From SLRI01 sp964576715 (GTDB taxonomy: Bacteria > Pseudomonadota > Alphaproteobacteria > Geminicoccales > Geminicoccaceae), in assembly GCA_964576715.1 (NCBI GenBank), contig CAZNWE010000009.1, forward strand, positions 6,800 to 70,799: a stretch of DNA of 64,000 bases. The letters run 5' to 3'. Under the pieces are notes generated by a model. That model ran no database searches and was not told where the DNA came from. It saw only the letters and a program-made list of their open reading frames with translations. Below are positions 61,883 to 64,000 of this stretch, one piece after another (within the stretch, counting starts at the first letter, position 1; each line of letters starts with the position of its first letter). The position numbers and the translations under genes are program-made.

Positions 61883-62962
61883 ATGTCCGGCACGCATCGC
61901 ATCGCCGCCGTTCCCGGCGACGGCATCGGCATCGAGGTCGTCGAGGCGGGCTGCACGGTGCTCGAGGCGCTGGCCGCGGTCGAGCCCGACCTCGCCTTCG
62001 CGGTCGAGCGCTTCCCCTGGGGCTCCGACTACTACCTCGAGCACGGGGTGATGATGCCCGAAGACGGCTTCGAGACGCTCAGGGCGTTCGATGCCATCCT
62101 CTTCGGCTCGGCCGGCGATCCGCGGGTCCCCGATCACGTCACCCTCTGGGGCCTCCGGCTCGCCATCTGCCAGGGCATGGACCAGTACGCCAATGTCCGC
62201 CCGACCCGCCTCCTGCCCGGCATCGAGGGGCCACTGAAGGGGGTGACGGCTGCCGATCTCGACTGGGTGATCGTCCGGGAGAACAGCGAGGGCGAGTACT
62301 CGGGGGCCGGCGGCCGGGTGCACCAGGGCTTCGACCACGAGGTCGGGCTCGACGTCTCGATCATGACCAGGAAGGGGGTGGAGCGGATCATCCGCTTCGC
62401 CTTCGACCTCGCCCGCTCCCGGCCGCGGAAGAAGCTGACGGTGGTCACCAAATCCAACGCCCAGCGCCACGCCATGGTGATGTGGGACACCATCGCCGAG
62501 GCGGTGGCCGCGGACTACGGCGACGTCGCGTGGGACAAGATGCTGGTCGATGCGATGACGACGCGGATGGTCTTGAAGCCCGCCTCGCTCGATGTGATCG
62601 TCGCCACCAACCTGCACGCCGACATCCTCTCCGATCTCGCGGCCGCCCTCTCCGGCAGCCTCGGCATCGCCCCCACCGGCAACCTCAACCCCGAGCGAAC
62701 CTTCCCCTCGATGTTCGAGCCGATCCACGGCTCGGCCTTCGACATCATGGGCAAGGGGATCGCCAACCCGATCGGCACCTTCTGGTCGACCGCCATGCTG
62801 CTCGACCATCTGGGTGAGACGGCAGCGGCCGGGCGGCTGATGCAGGCGATCGAGACGGTGACCGAGAGGGGCGAGGTCCTGACCTCCGACCTCGGTGGTA
62901 CGGCCACCACCGATCAGGTGACCCGGGCGGTGACCGACGTGCTGATGGGCGCCAATCGTTGA
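61883..62962 (+). CDS. Tartrate/D-malate dehydrogenase-type isopropylmalate dehydrogenase family enzyme
   Basis: 359 residues from ATG 61883. IAAVPGDGIGIEVVEAGC, FGSAGDPRVPDHVTLWGLR, VIVRENSEGEYSGAGG, VDAMTTRMVLKP and FEPIHGSAFDIMGKGIANP are features of the tartrate dehydrogenase/decarboxylase (TtuC) group. These enzymes oxidise tartrate, D-malate or 3-isopropylmalate analogues with NAD. The specific substrate is not decided here. Confidence 0.9.
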   Translation: MSGTHRIAAVPGDGIGIEVVEAGCTVLEALAAVEPDLAFAVERFPWGSDYYLEHGVMMPEDGFETLRAFDAILFGSAGDPRVPDHVTLWGLRLAICQGMDQYANVRPTRLLPGIEGPLKGVTAADLDWVIVRENSEGEYSGAGGRVHQGFDHEVGLDVSIMTRKGVERIIRFAFDLARSRPRKKLTVVTKSNAQRHAMVMWDTIAEAVAADYGDVAWDKMLVDAMTTRMVLKPASLDVIVATNLHADILSDLAAALSGSLGIAPTGNLNPERTFPSMFEPIHGSAFDIMGKGIANPIGTFWSTAMLLDHLGETAAAGRLMQAIETVTERGEVLTSDLGGTATTDQVTRAVTDVLMGANR

Positions 62963-63084
62963 GCGCCGCCGGGTGGTGGGTTGCAAGGCGAGCGCTAGCC
63001 GGCCCCGGGCAGCGCATTGATTTACCGCCGGCAACCCGCTAACTGCCGAACGAGCGGCCGATTGATGGCCATCGGGGCACACCC

Positions 63085-64000
63085 TTGATCACGTTCTACG
63101 TCGTCGCGATCCTGCTGCTCTTGCTGCTTTCGGGGGTGTTTTCGGGCAGCGAGACCGCGGTCACCGCGACCGGCCGGGCGAAGGCTACGGCCCTCGCCCA
63201 GGCCGGCAACCGCCAGGCCGGAACGCTGCTCGCCCTGCTCGACGACCGCGAGCGGTTGATCAGCACGCTGCTGCTGGGCAACAACATCGTCAACATCCTG
63301 GCCGCAGCACTCGCCACCGACGTCCTGTTGCGGCTGTTCGGCGATGCCGGGGTGGTCTACGCCACCGCCGTGATGACCATCTTGATCGTCATCTTCTCCG
63401 AGGTGGTGCCCAAGACCATCGCCATTCGTCAGCACGATGCGATCTCGCTCAGGATCGCGGCGCCGCTGCGCGCTCTCGTCTTTCTGTTTCGCCCGCTGAC
63501 CACCGCCATCGGCTGGGTCGTCCGCCTGGTTCTCCGTCTCCTGCGCATCCCGACCGACGCCGACGACGTCATCTCGGCGAGCCAGCAGCTGCGCGGGATC
63601 ATCGACGCGCTCGGCGCCGGCGGCGAACTCGCCAAGCAGGCCCACGACATGCTCGACGGCGTCCTCGACCTCGAGCATGTCGGCGTTGACGAGGTAATGA
63701 CGCACCGCCGCCGGGTCGTCGCCCTCGACGCCGGCATGCCGGTCAAGGCGGCGGTGGCACGGCTCAAGGACGAGCCGTTCAGCCGCTATCCGGTGTATCG
63801 CGGCTCGACCGACCAGATCGTCGGGATCCTGCACCTGCGCGATCTCTTGTCTGCCCTGGTCGACGCCACCGCGGCCTCGCCCACGGTGGGTGAGGTGATG
63901 CGCGATCCCTGGTTCGTGCCCGAGACCACCCCGCTCAGAAAGCAGCTCGAGCAGTTCCGCCAGAAAAAGACCCACATGGCGCTGGTCGTCGACGAGTACG
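63085..64000 (+). CDS. CorC/HlyC-type CNNM membrane protein with CBS pair, 3' partial
   Basis: 305 complete codons from TTG 63085, running off the window. The DUF21/CNNM transmembrane part has LLLLLLSGVFSGSETAVTAT, LLLGNNIVNILAAALATDV and IFSEVVPKTIAIR, then CBS domains (VDEVMTHRRRVVALDAGM, FSRYPVYRGSTDQIVGILH, VGEVMRDPWFVPET). These proteins export Mg/Co or regulate divalent cations. Start chosen at the TTG just before the first helix. Confidence 0.93.
   Translation, partial: MITFYVVAILLLLLLSGVFSGSETAVTATGRAKATALAQAGNRQAGTLLALLDDRERLISTLLLGNNIVNILAAALATDVLLRLFGDAGVVYATAVMTILIVIFSEVVPKTIAIRQHDAISLRIAAPLRALVFLFRPLTTAIGWVVRLVLRLLRIPTDADDVISASQQLRGIIDALGAGGELAKQAHDMLDGVLDLEHVGVDEVMTHRRRVVALDAGMPVKAAVARLKDEPFSRYPVYRGSTDQIVGILHLRDLLSALVDATAASPTVGEVMRDPWFVPETTPLRKQLEQFRQKKTHMALVVDEY

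Overview
The window is about 70% GC, gene-dense and bacterial. Gene content and order point to an alphaproteobacterium, probably in or near Rhodospirillales/Geminicoccales. The markers are mutM, echA, rpsT and dnaA in a row, divergent ubiE-ubiB-coaBC-dut, a FYDLN-acid-domain (TIGR02300) gene beside aroA-cmk-rpsA-ihfB-lapA, and the DUF2948/UPF0262/LMW-phosphatase/Maf/RNase G/YacG set. This is inference from conserved neighbourhoods; no rRNA is present. It looks like ordinary chromosome, with one small accessory patch at 6.2-8.4 kb.

Layout. 0-4.2 kb: RND efflux adaptor (cut by the window edge) and pump. 4.3-6.3 kb: a DgcN-DgcA pair for D-glutamate use via N-acetyl-D-glutamate. 6.3-8.4 kb: accessory patch with a HEPN-type gene and small partner between two near-identical 51-bp repeats, a truncated BrnT-like toxin remnant with an intact CopG-type antitoxin, and an AT-rich stretch with a one-helix membrane protein. 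8.4-14.2 kb: DUF29, DUF2237, then NhaC antiporter, DapA-family lyase, ZIP metal transporter (with an Irr/Fur-like palindrome upstream) and a non-pyrrolysine MttB-family methyltransferase. 14.4-22.7 kb: the dnaA/rpsT/echA/mutM and ubiE/ubiB/coaBC/dut core blocks. 22.7-28.5 kb: Rrf2 regulator, DMT exporter, alpha/beta hydrolase, SbmA/BacA-type peptide transporter, a phosphoenolpyruvate synthase fragment and a COG2187 kinase-like protein. 28.5-31.1 kb: a Prs-like/CBS-BON operon facing a phosphoribosyltransferase across a perfect FNR/FixK box. 31.4-36.4 kb: ACT-like protein, secreted protein, then the YacG/RNase G/Maf/LMW-phosphatase/UPF0262/DUF2948 block, which here lacks infA and hisD. 36.4-36.7 kb: convergent tRNA-Thr and tRNA-Ala separated by a bidirectional terminator.

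36.7-39.7 kb: OmpR-type two-component system divergent from a periplasmic EF-hand protein. 39.7-45.2 kb: TIGR02300, aroA, cmk, rpsA, ihfB, lapA. 45.2-48.6 kb: ornithine cyclodeaminase-family protein, a small protein, fatty acid desaturase, a proline-rich exported protein. 48.6-50.2 kb: CobW and a small protein behind a cobalamin riboswitch. 50.3-57.2 kb: two DMT transporters, an AEC transporter, receiver-only regulator, polyphosphate-glucokinase-like ROK protein, MATE exporter, zf-CHCC protein, an ABC ATPase without adjacent permease, tRNA-Arg. 57.4-60 kb: NmrA-like oxidoreductase and TetR regulator sharing three repeated operators, and an alpha/beta hydrolase. 60.2-64 kb: paired CrcB fluoride channels with DUF190, thioesterase, tartrate/malate dehydrogenase-type enzyme, and a CorC/HlyC-type CBS membrane protein cut by the window end.

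Most coding calls rest on clear motifs and tight operon overlaps (TTGA, ATGA, GTGA junctions). The least certain are small genes in the accessory patch and the 45-codon peptide beside the SbmA homologue. No CRISPR array, complete IS element, rRNA or convincing oriC was seen.
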